A DNA stretch of 64,000 bases from Emcibacter sp. (GCF_963675455.1 NZ_OY776217.1:1156001-1220000), one strand, 5' to 3'. Positions 51,194-59,531 are shown, counted from the first letter of the stretch. Translations and numbers: made by a program. Notes: generated by a model not told the origin, from the letters alone.

Positions 51194-51883
51194 CTAGTCA
51201 CCAAGGCGGTAGCCGCCGGGTTCCGTGATCAGGATCGTGGCATTCGACGGATCCGGTTCGATTTTCTGGCGCAGGCGATAGATATGGGTTTCCAGTGTAT
51301 GGGTGGTGACACCGGCATTATATCCCCAGACCTCATCCAGCAGCACATCCCGGCTGACGGCTGTGCCTTCGGCCCGCTTCAGGTATTTCAGGATATTGGT
51401 TTCCTTTTCGGTCAGGCGGATCTTTTCCCCGCTCTCCTGGTGGGTCAGGTTCTTTTCGCCGGGCTTGAACAGATAGGGACCGATCACAAAGGAGGCATCC
51501 TCGCTGATGCTGTGCTGACGCAGGTGAGCCCGGATACGGGCCAGCAGAATACCGAACTTGAAGGGTTTGGGAACATAGTCGTTGGCGCCGGCATCAAGCC
51601 CAAGAATGGTATCCGCGTCGGAATCGTTGGCGGTCAGCATGATAATGGGGATTTTTATGTTGGATTTGCGCATCATCCGGCAGATTTCCCGCCCGTCGAT
51701 ATCCGGCAGGCCCACATCCAGAACGACCAGATCATAGGCACCTTCCTTGGCGGCTTTCAGGCCGTCCATGCCGGTGCCGGCCTGTTCGGTCTCGAACTCC
51801 TCGTGGAACGCAAGTTGTTCGGCCAGGGTTGCGCGAAGATCCTCGTCATCATCCACCAAAAGGATCCGGTAGGTCTGGGCCAT
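51194..51883 (-). CDS. OmpR-family response regulator
   Basis: 229 residues. A receiver with 'LLVDDDEDLR', phospho-acceptor Asp56 in 'VVLDVGLPD' and the switch Lys in 'YVPKPFK' is followed by a winged-helix domain ('LTEKETNILKYLKRAEGTAVSRDVLLDEVWGYNAGVTTHTLETHIYRLRQKIE' in sections). No sensor kinase lies next to it, so it is an orphan here. It is divergent from ribA with a 96-bp gap. Targets are unknown. Confidence 0.92.
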   Translation of the reverse strand: MAQTYRILLVDDDEDLRATLAEQLAFHEEFETEQAGTGMDGLKAAKEGAYDLVVLDVGLPDIDGREICRMMRKSNIKIPIIMLTANDSDADTILGLDAGANDYVPKPFKFGILLARIRAHLRQHSISEDASFVIGPYLFKPGEKNLTHQESGEKIRLTEKETNILKYLKRAEGTAVSRDVLLDEVWGYNAGVTTHTLETHIYRLRQKIEPDPSNATILITEPGGYRLGD

Positions 51884-51979
51884 GTTAATTTTCCCTCTGT
51901 ATTCTGTTCTTTTTTGGGTTACAACACTATATAAAGCACAAACTTAGTATATCAGATTACCTGAATTCTGGATATTTTA

Positions 51980-53104
51980 ATGGGTACAGACCTGCCATCA
52001 AATAACCCTGCAGGGGAAATGACATTCGATCACAAGATAGTGAATGTGGAACGCGCGGCAAGTGAATTGCGGCGCGGCAGGCCTGTTCTGGTCTCCAGTG
52101 ACGACCAGGAAATTCTTGCATTCCCCCCGGAACTTCTGACGGATAAGTGGCTGGAAAGCCTGAAAGCCGTCGGGGATGGAAGGGTGCATGTGGGCCTGAC
52201 CTATAACCGGGCCAATGTGCTCAAGGTCTCTCCACGCAAGGGCGATGTGGCGCTGGTGGAGGTCTCGTCCCACATGAACAGTGCGGCAATCCAGTTTATG
52301 GTGGACCCGGCCGATGATCTCGACCATCCCCTGATGGGACCCTATAAGGCGGCGGCGGAAACGGCTGGTCCGATGCAAGAGGCCGGGATAAAGCTCTGCA
52401 AGATCGCCCGCCTGCTGCCGGCAGCCGTTTTTGCCGGGCCGGTGCGGAAGGGGCAATTTGAAGACCTTTTGAGTGTTACGGTCGACGAAGTGACCGACTA
52501 TGACCTTGCGGATGCCCTGTCGCTGGAAAAGGTGACGTCAGCCAGGGTGCCGCTGGAAGGGGCGGAACGGACCGAGATTGTTGCCTTCCGTCCTAAGGAC
52601 GGGGGCACTGAACATTTCGCGATCCTGATCGGGGCGCCCAATCGCCATGACCCGGTCCTCGCCCGCATTCATTCGGAATGTTTTACCGGTGATCTGCTGG
52701 GCAGCCTGAAATGCGATTGCGGCGACCAGATGCGGGGCGCCATCAAATTCATGCAGGAGCAGGGCGGCGGTGTCTTGCTTTACCTGGCCCAGGAAGGGCG
52801 GGGCATCGGCCTGATCAACAAACTCAGGGCCTATCACCTGCAGGATCAGGGTTTTGACACGGTGGATGCCAACGAGAGGCTCGGTTTTCTCAGTGATGAG
52901 CGGATTTTCGAACCGGCCGCGCAGATGTTAAAAAAAATGGGTTTTTCGGCCGTGCGTCTATTGACCAATAACCCGGACAAGGTGGCAGGCCTGGAAGCCT
53001 GCGGCATCAAGGTGACCGAGAGAGTGGAACATAAATTCCCGTCCAACGGCCACAATGAATTCTATCTGAGAACCAAGAAAAAACGTTCGGGTCATTTTCT
53101 CTAG
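51980..53104 (+). CDS. ribA: GTP cyclohydrolase II with degenerate N-terminal DHBP-synthase-like domain
   Basis: 374 residues. The C-terminal GTP cyclohydrolase II domain (about 180-370) has the zinc motif C-x10-C-x-C in 'CFTGDLLGSLKCDCGDQ', 'YLAQEGRGIGLINKLRAYHLQDQG' read in sections, and 'LLTNNPDKVAGLEACGIKV'. The first 175 residues resemble the DHBP synthase (RibB) fold, but the acidic 'DDEDRENEGD' active-site segment is replaced by 'SSDDQEILAFPPE', so that activity is probably lost. It opens riboflavin synthesis by converting GTP to the diamino-pyrimidinone. It ends 6 bp from convergent pspF. Confidence 0.92.
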   Translation: MGTDLPSNNPAGEMTFDHKIVNVERAASELRRGRPVLVSSDDQEILAFPPELLTDKWLESLKAVGDGRVHVGLTYNRANVLKVSPRKGDVALVEVSSHMNSAAIQFMVDPADDLDHPLMGPYKAAAETAGPMQEAGIKLCKIARLLPAAVFAGPVRKGQFEDLLSVTVDEVTDYDLADALSLEKVTSARVPLEGAERTEIVAFRPKDGGTEHFAILIGAPNRHDPVLARIHSECFTGDLLGSLKCDCGDQMRGAIKFMQEQGGGVLLYLAQEGRGIGLINKLRAYHLQDQGFDTVDANERLGFLSDERIFEPAAQMLKKMGFSAVRLLTNNPDKVAGLEACGIKVTERVEHKFPSNGHNEFYLRTKKKRSGHFL

Positions 53105-53110
53105 AACTTT

Positions 53111-54145
53111 TTATAGCAAATCGTGCTTTTTAAGCTGATGGCGCAGCTGGTGATAGGTCAGGTTCAGATAGACCGCCGTATCCCGCTGATTGTGCTTGTT
53201 GGCCTTGAGCGCCTTCTGTAGTAGGTCTTTCTCCAGTTTGGCCACCGTCTCGTTATAGTCAGTTGGCCCCAGGGCGGGAGAGGTTACAGGGCCTGAAGAG
53301 GATGGTTCATTGTCCTGTCTCCCTACAGGCTCCTGCTGTCGGACCGGGGATGCGGTTTTGGGTCGCCAGGGTGACCTGAAGGGATCCAGCTCGACGATGT
53401 GAACCGGCTCAAACTCGTCTTCGGCATGCCAGACGGCCCGCTCCACCACATTTTTCAGTTCGCGGATGTTGCCGGGCCAGTCATGATCCTGCAGCGCCTC
53501 GATCATGTCCCCGGAAAAACCGGGAAAAGACGCCCAGTCACGATCATGGGCGGCGCGCTGGCCGAAATGAAAGGCCAGCAGAATAATATCCTCGCGCCGG
53601 GCCCGAAGCGGCGGCAGGGTGATCACATCCAGCGCCAGCCGATCAAGCAGGTCATGGCGGAATTCTCCCGCGTCGGCGGCCGACGGCAGGTCGATGTTGG
53701 TGGCGCCGATCAGGCGCACATCCACGGTCAGGACCTTGTTGCCGCCGACCCGCTGGAAGGTGCCATATTCAGTGATGCGCAAGATTTTTTCCTGGGCCGA
53801 CATGGAGCAGGTGGCGATTTCATCCATGAACAGGGTGCCGCCGTGGGCTTCTTCAAAACGGCCGACCCTTTTGTTGGTGGCCCCGGTGAATGAGCCGGCT
53901 TCATGGCCGAACAGTTCTGATTCCAGCAGGCTCTCGGTCAGGGCGGCACAGTTGACCTGGATGAAGTTTCCTTCCCAGCGCGGCGACAGGAAATGAAGGC
54001 GGGCGGCGATCAGTTCCTTGCCGGTGCCTCTCTCGCCGATTACGAGGACCGGGCGTTCATGCTTGGCGGCGCGGGAGGCCTGGTCAATCACCTCCAGAAA
54101 GGCGGGGCTTTCACCGATAATGGGCTGGTCTTGTGGGGATGACAT
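53111..54145 (-). CDS. pspF: Psp operon sigma-54 activator PspF
   Basis: 344 residues from the ATG at 54145 (alternatives GTG 54154 or TTG 54157). An AAA+ enhancer-binding domain without a receiver contains Walker A 'GERGTGKELIA', the sigma-54-contacting loop 'GSFTGA' (usually GAFTGA) and Walker B 'GGTLFMDEIA'. A C-terminal Fis-type helix-turn-helix ends 'DTAVYLNLTYHQLRHQLKKHDLL'. It is divergent from pspA, whose promoter is a sigma-54 site. PspA normally inhibits PspF until membrane stress occurs. Confidence 0.93.
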   Translation of the reverse strand: MSSPQDQPIIGESPAFLEVIDQASRAAKHERPVLVIGERGTGKELIAARLHFLSPRWEGNFIQVNCAALTESLLESELFGHEAGSFTGATNKRVGRFEEAHGGTLFMDEIATCSMSAQEKILRITEYGTFQRVGGNKVLTVDVRLIGATNIDLPSAADAGEFRHDLLDRLALDVITLPPLRARREDIILLAFHFGQRAAHDRDWASFPGFSGDMIEALQDHDWPGNIRELKNVVERAVWHAEDEFEPVHIVELDPFRSPWRPKTASPVRQQEPVGRQDNEPSSSGPVTSPALGPTDYNETVAKLEKDLLQKALKANKHNQRDTAVYLNLTYHQLRHQLKKHDLL

Positions 54146-54272
54146 GAATTTCACCAAAAATTATCAAAAATTCCTAACAGGTAGCGTAAATTATCAACCA
54201 AAAAACTTCAACAGAATTCGGTATCTTTAAAAAGTATATATAAAACAATATGTTATAAATATTTCCAAAAAC

Positions 54273-54288
54273 TGGCACGCTTTCTGCA
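54273..54288 (+). promoter_or_regulatory. Sigma-54 promoter of the psp operon
   Basis: TGGCAC (54273-54278), five bases, CTGCA (54284-54288). The GG and GC dinucleotides are both present and 12 bp apart. It lies 49 bp before the pspA ATG and opposite the pspF gene, as in known psp loci. An ACAATATGTT element is 19 bp upstream. Confidence 0.88.
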
Positions 54289-54337
54289 AATGTCAAAGCG
54301 GGTAGCGGGAACAGAGCTATTAAATTGGAGAAAGATT

Positions 54338-55033
54338 ATGGGCATTTTTACACGCCTCAGTGATATTGTGAATTCAAACATCAACCACATTCTGGACAAG
54401 GCTGAAGATCCGGCAAAAATGATCCGCCTGATGATCCAGGAAATGGAAGACACCCTTGTGGAAGTACGGTCTTCCGCCGCCCGGGTGATCGCCGACCGCA
54501 AGGAACTGGACCGCAATCTGGCGCGCCTCGATGCCGCCCAGCAGGAATGGTATGCCAAGGCCGAACTGGCCCTGAGCAAGAATCGTGAAGACCTGGCCAA
54601 TGGCGCCCTGATGGAACGGGCCAAGCTTGCGGAAATGGCTGAACGTCTGGAAAATGACAGGGATCCCCTGGAAGAGGCGCTGGCCAAATATGAAACCGAT
54701 ATTATTTCCCTGGAAGCCAAGATCAAGGAAGCCAAGACCAAGCAGAAATCCCTGCTTGAGCGTCAGCGTTCTGCCTCAAGCCAGCTTCGGGTTCGCGAGA
54801 AACTGTATGACAACCGGATCGAGGACGTCATGACCCGTTTTGGCCAGATGGAGCGCCGGGTCGAGGACACTGAAAGCCGGGTGGAAGCCGCCGATATGGG
54901 CCGGGAAAAAAGCCTGCACGAAGAATTTGCCGATCTGGAAACTCAGCAGAAAGTCGCTGACGAACTGGCCGAACTGAAGGCCAAAATGGCCAAAGGCGCA
55001 GAAAAAGAAACAACCAAAACCAAGAAAAAATAA
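54338..55033 (+). CDS. pspA: Phage shock protein A (ESCRT-III-like membrane stress protein)
   Basis: 231 residues, almost entirely coiled coil. 'FTRLSDIVNSNINHILDKAEDPAKMIRLMIQEMEDTLVEVR' in sections is the family hallmark, beginning with the amphipathic N-terminal helix that binds stressed membrane. The ATG at 54338 is preceded by TTGGAG; an upstream in-frame start at 54290 lies inside the promoter and is rejected. PspA stabilises the membrane and holds PspF inactive. It is first in an operon running to the terminator at 56896-56928. Confidence 0.95.
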   Translation: MGIFTRLSDIVNSNINHILDKAEDPAKMIRLMIQEMEDTLVEVRSSAARVIADRKELDRNLARLDAAQQEWYAKAELALSKNREDLANGALMERAKLAEMAERLENDRDPLEEALAKYETDIISLEAKIKEAKTKQKSLLERQRSASSQLRVREKLYDNRIEDVMTRFGQMERRVEDTESRVEAADMGREKSLHEEFADLETQQKVADELAELKAKMAKGAEKETTKTKKK

Positions 55034-55090
55034 AGCAGGCAGGGGTTCGCCCCTTCCTGCGGGGATATAGCATCAGAGGAGAAGTTTGAC

Positions 55091-55306
55091 ATGGCCGAAG
55101 TTTTTGGAATTTTGTTCCTTACTATCTGCGCCCCCCTTTGGATTATTTTCCATTACATCACGAAATGGAAATCCGCCAAGACGCTGACCAGCGAGGACGA
55201 ACAGATCCTCAGTGACCTGTACGAGAGCGCGGAAAAGATCGAGAGCCGCCTGAACAATATCGAGCGCATCCTGGATGCGGAATCTCCTGACTGGAGGACA
55301 AAGTGA
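55091..55306 (+). CDS. pspB: Phage shock protein B
   Basis: 71 residues. One N-terminal membrane segment ('VFGILFLTICAPLWIIFHYIT' in part) precedes a cytoplasmic coiled coil ('DEQILSDLYESAEKIESRLNNIERILD'). With PspC it senses membrane stress and draws PspA away from PspF. Its stop codon overlaps the pspC start (TGATG). Confidence 0.93.
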   Translation: MAEVFGILFLTICAPLWIIFHYITKWKSAKTLTSEDEQILSDLYESAEKIESRLNNIERILDAESPDWRTK

Positions 55307-55716
55307 TGACACCTCATCCTGAACATCATGCCCCCAAATACAATAAACTGTATCTGGACAAAAAATCTGCAAAGATTTCCGGGGTCTGTGCCGGGCTGGC
55401 CGATTACTTCGGTGTCGATGTCACCCTGATCCGTGTTGTCACGGTTATTGCCTTCTTTTTCTTCGGCGGCCCGCTGATCCTGATCGGTTATGTGCTTCTG
55501 GCCTGGATGCTGGATCCCCGCCCCGGTGACCTCTATCACGACGAGAAAGAGGGCGAATTCTGGAAGAACGTGCGGGTCAAGCCGCGCAACACGATCCGGG
55601 ATGTGCGTTATAAATTCCGCGAGATTGAAAAGCGCCTGCGGGCGACGGAAGCCCACATCACCTCAAGCGAATATAAACTCCACAAGGAGTTTCGCGACCT
55701 GGAGAATGAGAAATGA
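55306..55716 (+). CDS. pspC: Phage shock protein C
   Basis: 136 residues from the ATG at 55306. The PspC domain ('KLYLDKKSAKISGVCAGLADYFGVDVTLIRV' in sections) is followed by a membrane segment with 'FFFFGGPLILIGYVLLAWML' and a cytoplasmic helical tail. It overlaps pspB and the next gene, so translation is probably coupled. Confidence 0.92.
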   Translation: MTPHPEHHAPKYNKLYLDKKSAKISGVCAGLADYFGVDVTLIRVVTVIAFFFFGGPLILIGYVLLAWMLDPRPGDLYHDEKEGEFWKNVRVKPRNTIRDVRYKFREIEKRLRATEAHITSSEYKLHKEFRDLENEK

Positions 55717-55949
55717 CCAGTTACAGAGAAGACCGTTATTACCGTCCCGCCCGCCGGCTGTACAAGGACAGTTTCAGGGGCAAGATCTGCGGCGTCTTTG
55801 CCGGTCTCGGCGAGTATCTCGGTATCAATGCCGCCCTGCTGAGAATATTGGGCATTGTCGGCATCTTTATGTCCGGCCCTGTGATCATCTTCGCCTACTT
55901 CATCGCGGCCCTGGTGATGAGTGACAAGCCGTTTCACCTGTATCGGTAA
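55713..55949 (+). CDS. Second, short PspC-domain protein
   Basis: 78 residues, essentially a bare PspC domain: 'RLYKDSFRGKICGVFAGLGEYLGINAALLRILGI' in sections, then one hydrophobic segment. It overlaps pspC by 4 bp. It lacks the cytoplasmic tail of the first copy, so it may be a partner or a decoy subunit of the stress sensor. Confidence 0.88.
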   Translation: MTSYREDRYYRPARRLYKDSFRGKICGVFAGLGEYLGINAALLRILGIVGIFMSGPVIIFAYFIAALVMSDKPFHLYR

Positions 55950-55980
55950 GCCCGCAAAAGAATATTGAAGGAGGGGTAAA

Positions 55981-56253
55981 ATGAATGTTTTTGAAATGAT
56001 AGTCATCATTGTGGTGGTGACGGCGATTGCCGGGGTGCTCAAGCACTGGACCAGAGGCCGCAACAGTGAAACAGACAGGGATTACAGTGACATAATGAGC
56101 GATCTGGGGCTTGAGGAAGATTATTACAGCAAGAAGCAGATACAGCCCCATCTGGAGCGGATCAGGAAGCTGGAAGAGCGGGTGCAGGTGCTGGAACGGA
56201 TCGCCACCGACAAGGGATCAAACCTGGCCCGGGAAATCGACAACCTGGCCTGA
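55981..56253 (+). CDS. Small membrane protein with coiled coil, PspB-like
   Basis: 90 residues. One N-terminal membrane helix ('MIVIIVVVTAIAGVLKHW') is followed by a charged linker and a C-terminal coiled coil 'IRKLEERVQVLERIATD' that echoes the 'LNNIERILD' end of PspB. It lies 31 bp after the second PspC gene with its own AGGAGG site. It is likely a further subunit of the stress response; no firm family name. Confidence 0.75.
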   Translation: MNVFEMIVIIVVVTAIAGVLKHWTRGRNSETDRDYSDIMSDLGLEEDYYSKKQIQPHLERIRKLEERVQVLERIATDKGSNLAREIDNLA

Positions 56254-56282
56254 GCCGACAGAGAGAAAAACCGGAGGACAAA

Positions 56283-56825
56283 ATGTTGCTTAAGGAACTG
56301 ATAGTTGAGCCAGCCAACGATAATCCCTCCCGCGGGGTGCTGAAAGCCGGGGACCGTATATTTCCCTGTGCCCTTGGGAAACAGGGTCTTGTACTGGACA
56401 AGCAGGAGGGGGATCATAAAACTCCCGTGGGGCAATTTCCCCTGAGAACCGTTTTTTATCGCTTTGATAAGTTGTCTAAGCCGATTTATACCCAAGTGCC
56501 GATGCTGGCAATCCTGCAGGAGGACGGCTGGTGTGATGATCCGAAGGATATCGCCTATAACCAGCCTGTGATGCTGCCCTATCATGCCCGGGCGGAACGC
56601 TTGTGGCGCGAAGACGACCTTTATGATGTGCTGGTCGTACTGGGCCAGAATGACGATCCCGTGATGCCGGGCAAAGGTAGCGCCATCTTCCTTCATGTGG
56701 CCCGGGGGAATGATCCGGACAGTTTTGAAGGCACCGAAGGCTGCGTCGCCCTGCAGAAAGAACATCTGCTGGAACTGTTGCCGGAATTGTCGCCTGAGAC
56801 AACCCTGAAAGTGGTCACTCACTGA
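56283..56825 (+). CDS. L,D-transpeptidase (YkuD) family protein
   Basis: 180 residues. 'DHKTPVGQFPLRTVFYR' matches the 'GD..TP.G.F' of YkuD domains. His138 ('IFLHVA') and Cys154 ('EGTEGCVAL') form the catalytic pair, with TEGC in place of the usual SHGC. No signal peptide or lipobox is visible, which is unusual for an enzyme acting on periplasmic peptidoglycan. It closes the psp operon (29 bp after the previous gene), linking envelope stress to cell-wall crosslinking or lipoprotein attachment; that link is inference. Confidence 0.82.
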   Translation: MLLKELIVEPANDNPSRGVLKAGDRIFPCALGKQGLVLDKQEGDHKTPVGQFPLRTVFYRFDKLSKPIYTQVPMLAILQEDGWCDDPKDIAYNQPVMLPYHARAERLWREDDLYDVLVVLGQNDDPVMPGKGSAIFLHVARGNDPDSFEGTEGCVALQKEHLLELLPELSPETTLKVVTH

Positions 56826-56895
56826 TCCTGACGATCCTCCGGCGGCAACCGTCAAAGAATTTTTATTGGACTTAATGCGTCTGATATCTTCCACT

Positions 56896-56928
56896 CCCGG
56901 CCCCTGGTTTCAGGGCGCCGGGCTTTTT
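56896..56928 (+). terminator. Terminator of the psp operon
   Basis: CCCGGC-CCCTG (56896-56906) pairs with CAGGG-c-GCCGGG (56911-56922) around GTTT with one bulged C, followed by CTTTTT. It lies 70 bp after the L,D-transpeptidase gene. Confidence 0.85.
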
Positions 56929-56931
56929 ATA

Positions 56932-57603
56932 TCAATATCCCGGCCTTGAGCCGAAGACGGCGGTGCCGACCCGCACATGGGTGGCGCCGTGCCTGATGGC
57001 GGTCTCGAAGTCGCCGCTCATGCCCATGGAAAGAATTGGGATATCATTGCGCCGGGCAATGTCGGCCAGCAAATCGAAATGAGGGGCCGGGTCCTGATCC
57101 GCCGGCGGAATGCACATGAGGCCGGTAACACTGAGGCCGAGCTCTTCCCGGCACAGGCGGATAAAATCGTCGGCATCCTCGGGTGCAATCCCGGCCTTCT
57201 GGTCCTCCCGGCCCACATTGACCTGGATATAGATATCCCGGCGGATATTCTCTTCCTTGAAAAGACGGGCGAGGGCGCGGGCCAGTTTGGGACGGTCAAC
57301 GGTTTCGATGACATCAAACAGCTGAATGGCCTGGCGGGCCTTGTTGGTCTGCAGCGGGCCGATCAGATGAAGGCGCACGTCGGGGTATTTTTCCATCAGG
57401 GCAGGCCATTTTTCGGCTGCTTCTTGGACCCGGTTTTCGCCGAACAGCCTTTGTCCCGCTTCCAGCACCGGCGTAATGACGTCAGCGCCGTGCACCTTGG
57501 AAACGGCCACCAGCTGCACGCAGCCGGGCGCACGGCCGGCGGCTGAGGCGGCGGCGGAAATTTTACTTAATACCTCTTCAAGGGCTCTGGTCACGGCGGG
57601 CAT
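56932..57603 (-). CDS. YggS/PLPBP family pyridoxal-phosphate homeostasis protein
   Basis: 223 residues of the PROSC/YggS family. The PLP lysine is in 'LVAVSKVHGADVI', 'LFGENRVQEAAEKW' is the signature, and 'GLMCIPPADQ', 'LSMGMSGDFETAIRHGATHVRVGTAVFG' in sections give the phosphate-binding end. Members carry PLP and affect amino-acid balance without known catalysis. It is divergent from the ThiE-like gene, with start codons only 20 bp apart. Confidence 0.93.
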   Translation of the reverse strand: MPAVTRALEEVLSKISAAASAAGRAPGCVQLVAVSKVHGADVITPVLEAGQRLFGENRVQEAAEKWPALMEKYPDVRLHLIGPLQTNKARQAIQLFDVIETVDRPKLARALARLFKEENIRRDIYIQVNVGREDQKAGIAPEDADDFIRLCREELGLSVTGLMCIPPADQDPAPHFDLLADIARRNDIPILSMGMSGDFETAIRHGATHVRVGTAVFGSRPGY

Positions 57604-57622
57604 CCTGCTCTATTCTGACGAT

Positions 57623-58255
57623 ATGTTTTATCAGCGCCAGACCCTAGCAGCAATTGCCGCCAAGCTCAATCAGGGAAACCAATCTGATTGGCCGCTCGGT
57701 CCGGCTCTTTATCTGACGGATGCCACTGTACACCCGGCGCCGGAAAGGATCCTGGAACAACTGCCGCCGGCCAGTGTGGTGGTCCTCAGGGACTATGATC
57801 ACCCGGGGCGAGAGGCCCTGGCCCGTCATCTGGCGGGTCTCTGCCGCCGGAAACATCTTTATTTCCTGGTCGGGGCGGACGCCGCGCTTGCCCGGAAGGT
57901 GGGGGCCGTTGGCGTACATCTGCCGGAGGGACTGGTCCGGCACCTGCCGCGTTTGAGACACAAACATCAGGACTTTATTTTTACAACAGCCTGTCATTCC
58001 GCCCGCGCCCTGCATCGTGCCGAAAGACTGGGAGCTGACGCGGTATTGTTATCCCCGGTTTTTCCAACAGAAAGCCATCCCGAATCCCTGACGCGCCCGG
58101 ACCTGACCCTCGGGCCGACCCGCTTCAGGACTCTGTGCCGACGGACGGATCTGCCGGTTTACGCGCTGGGCGGGGTCACCGGGCAAACGGCGCAGCGACT
58201 CAGGCATGCCCCGCTGGCGGGACTGGCGTCCATTCGCGGATATGAAGAAGGCTAA
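57623..58255 (+). CDS. Thiamine-phosphate synthase (ThiE/TenI-like)
   Basis: 210 residues from the ATG at 57623 (a start at 57476 would run through yggS and is rejected). A TIM-barrel protein with 'LYLTDATVHP', 'VVVLRDYDHPGREAL', 'GVHLPEGLVRHLPRL', 'GADAVLLSPVFPTESHP' and 'VYALGGVTG'. The pyrophosphate-binding residues of true ThiE are only partly visible, so TenI-like function is possible. It ends 2 bp before the convergent porin-like gene. Confidence 0.8.
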   Translation: MFYQRQTLAAIAAKLNQGNQSDWPLGPALYLTDATVHPAPERILEQLPPASVVVLRDYDHPGREALARHLAGLCRRKHLYFLVGADAALARKVGAVGVHLPEGLVRHLPRLRHKHQDFIFTTACHSARALHRAERLGADAVLLSPVFPTESHPESLTRPDLTLGPTRFRTLCRRTDLPVYALGGVTGQTAQRLRHAPLAGLASIRGYEEG

Positions 58256-58257
58256 AC

Positions 58258-59163
58258 TCAGAAGTTGACGTTTGTGCCCAGCAGGAAGACCTGGGTATCG
58301 GACAGGGGATCCTGTTCCGCATTCTGGCCATAGCTATAATAGGTGAAGCGCCCGGTGAAATGCAGGTTGGGCAGCAGGCTGTATCCGGCGCCGACTTCAA
58401 GAGCGTATACCTTGTCGAAATAATCAATCGTGGACGACAGATATTCATATTCCTGCTTGCGGCGATATTCGGCAAAGCGCACATCGGTAAACCAGCTGCG
58501 GCCATGATAGCCGAGGCCCACATCATAACCGCTCAGATCCAGGTCGACCAGATTTCTTTCCCGGCTGAAGGAGGCGCCGATGGAGAACCCGGCATAAGCC
58601 ACATCAAGCGACAGGTTATAGACCTGCCGGTTGCGCAGATCATACTGTGAGCCGTCATACAGCGGCGACATGATTGAAGAGGGGCTGATCAGGAAGCTGG
58701 AACCAACTGAAATATCAAAGGTTTTCGGGTCAAGGCTGCGGTCCGCCGGGCCATAGGAGAAGGTCACCCGGTTGCCGGCCATCAGGCCATCAAGCAAGCC
58801 GCTTGAAAGCTGTACGCCGCTACCGGAGGTATCGAGGGGCTGCATATTGAACAGAAGGGACGGTTTGCTTTCGCTGGATTTTTCCACCTTGAAACCGGAT
58901 TTTTTCTTGCGATTTTCCTCTGCAACCGGATCCTTGAGAAAGATAAACTGGTCGGCAGTTTCCGCGGTCGGGGCGTCAAAGATGATTTCCACCTCGTCAC
59001 TGGGACCAGAGGCGCTGGCTCGCGACGTGTCCTCGAAAGAAACACTGAGCGGCTGCATGTCAAAGTCGACGGTTTCCACTTTCATCTGGGCATAGGAAAC
59101 ACTGCCAGTCAGTATAAAACCGACGGCTGATGCCAGTATCACTATGCCGATGGACCGTTTCAC
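58258..59163 (-). CDS. Putative outer-membrane beta-barrel protein
   Basis: 301 residues. A signal peptide ends near 'GSVSYAQMKVE'. Residues about 25-110 look unstructured and polar. From about residue 115 there are alternating strand patterns ('RVTFSYGPADRSL', 'QVYNLSLDVAYAGFSIGASFS', 'YALEVGAGYSLLPNLHFTGRFTYYSYG' in sections), and the last residue is Phe ('GTNVNF'), the outer-membrane assembly signal. It resembles Gram-negative porins but is short. Substrate unknown. Confidence 0.7.
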   Translation of the reverse strand: MKRSIGIVILASAVGFILTGSVSYAQMKVETVDFDMQPLSVSFEDTSRASASGPSDEVEIIFDAPTAETADQFIFLKDPVAEENRKKKSGFKVEKSSESKPSLLFNMQPLDTSGSGVQLSSGLLDGLMAGNRVTFSYGPADRSLDPKTFDISVGSSFLISPSSIMSPLYDGSQYDLRNRQVYNLSLDVAYAGFSIGASFSRERNLVDLDLSGYDVGLGYHGRSWFTDVRFAEYRRKQEYEYLSSTIDYFDKVYALEVGAGYSLLPNLHFTGRFTYYSYGQNAEQDPLSDTQVFLLGTNVNF

Positions 59164-59531
59164 GGGTGTTTCCTCAATTTTTTGTTTACCCAGGCAGATA
59201 ACAGATCTGCATCAATCACGTTGCTTAACCCTGCTGCCTGAGAAATATTTTTTTATTATGACAGTATAGGCCCTGCAGTGAGAAAATCAAATGGATTCCA
59301 TGATATTCCGTCCGTTTTCTGAAGTATTCTTTCAGCTTTTTTACCTGTCGGCATTCACCGGCCGGGCTGTGTTTCGGACATGGTTTGGTCAAGAAAATCT
59401 TGTCTGATTTCAGACAAACGGATAAACAGCTTTAATAAGCGAAAGTCAAGGGGTATGATGCCCCGGTTTATGAAAACCTGACCACAGGTAATATGATATA
59501 TATTTGTGCGTAACAGACGGATGGAAGTTGC
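59164..59531. promoter_or_regulatory. Divergent intergenic region with an inverted repeat
   Basis: 368 bp without a gene, between the porin-like and DUF3576 genes. A perfect inverted repeat TTGTCTGA-TT-TCAGACAA lies at 59400-59417. The rest is AT-rich promoter-like sequence for both directions; no clear terminator or RNA was seen. Confidence 0.5.
59400..59417. promoter_or_regulatory. Inverted repeat TTGTCTGA/TCAGACAA
   Basis: Eight-base perfect arms separated by two T, 115 bp before the DUF3576 lipoprotein start. The tiny spacer favours a dimeric protein-binding site over a hairpin. No regulator can be named. Confidence 0.4.
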
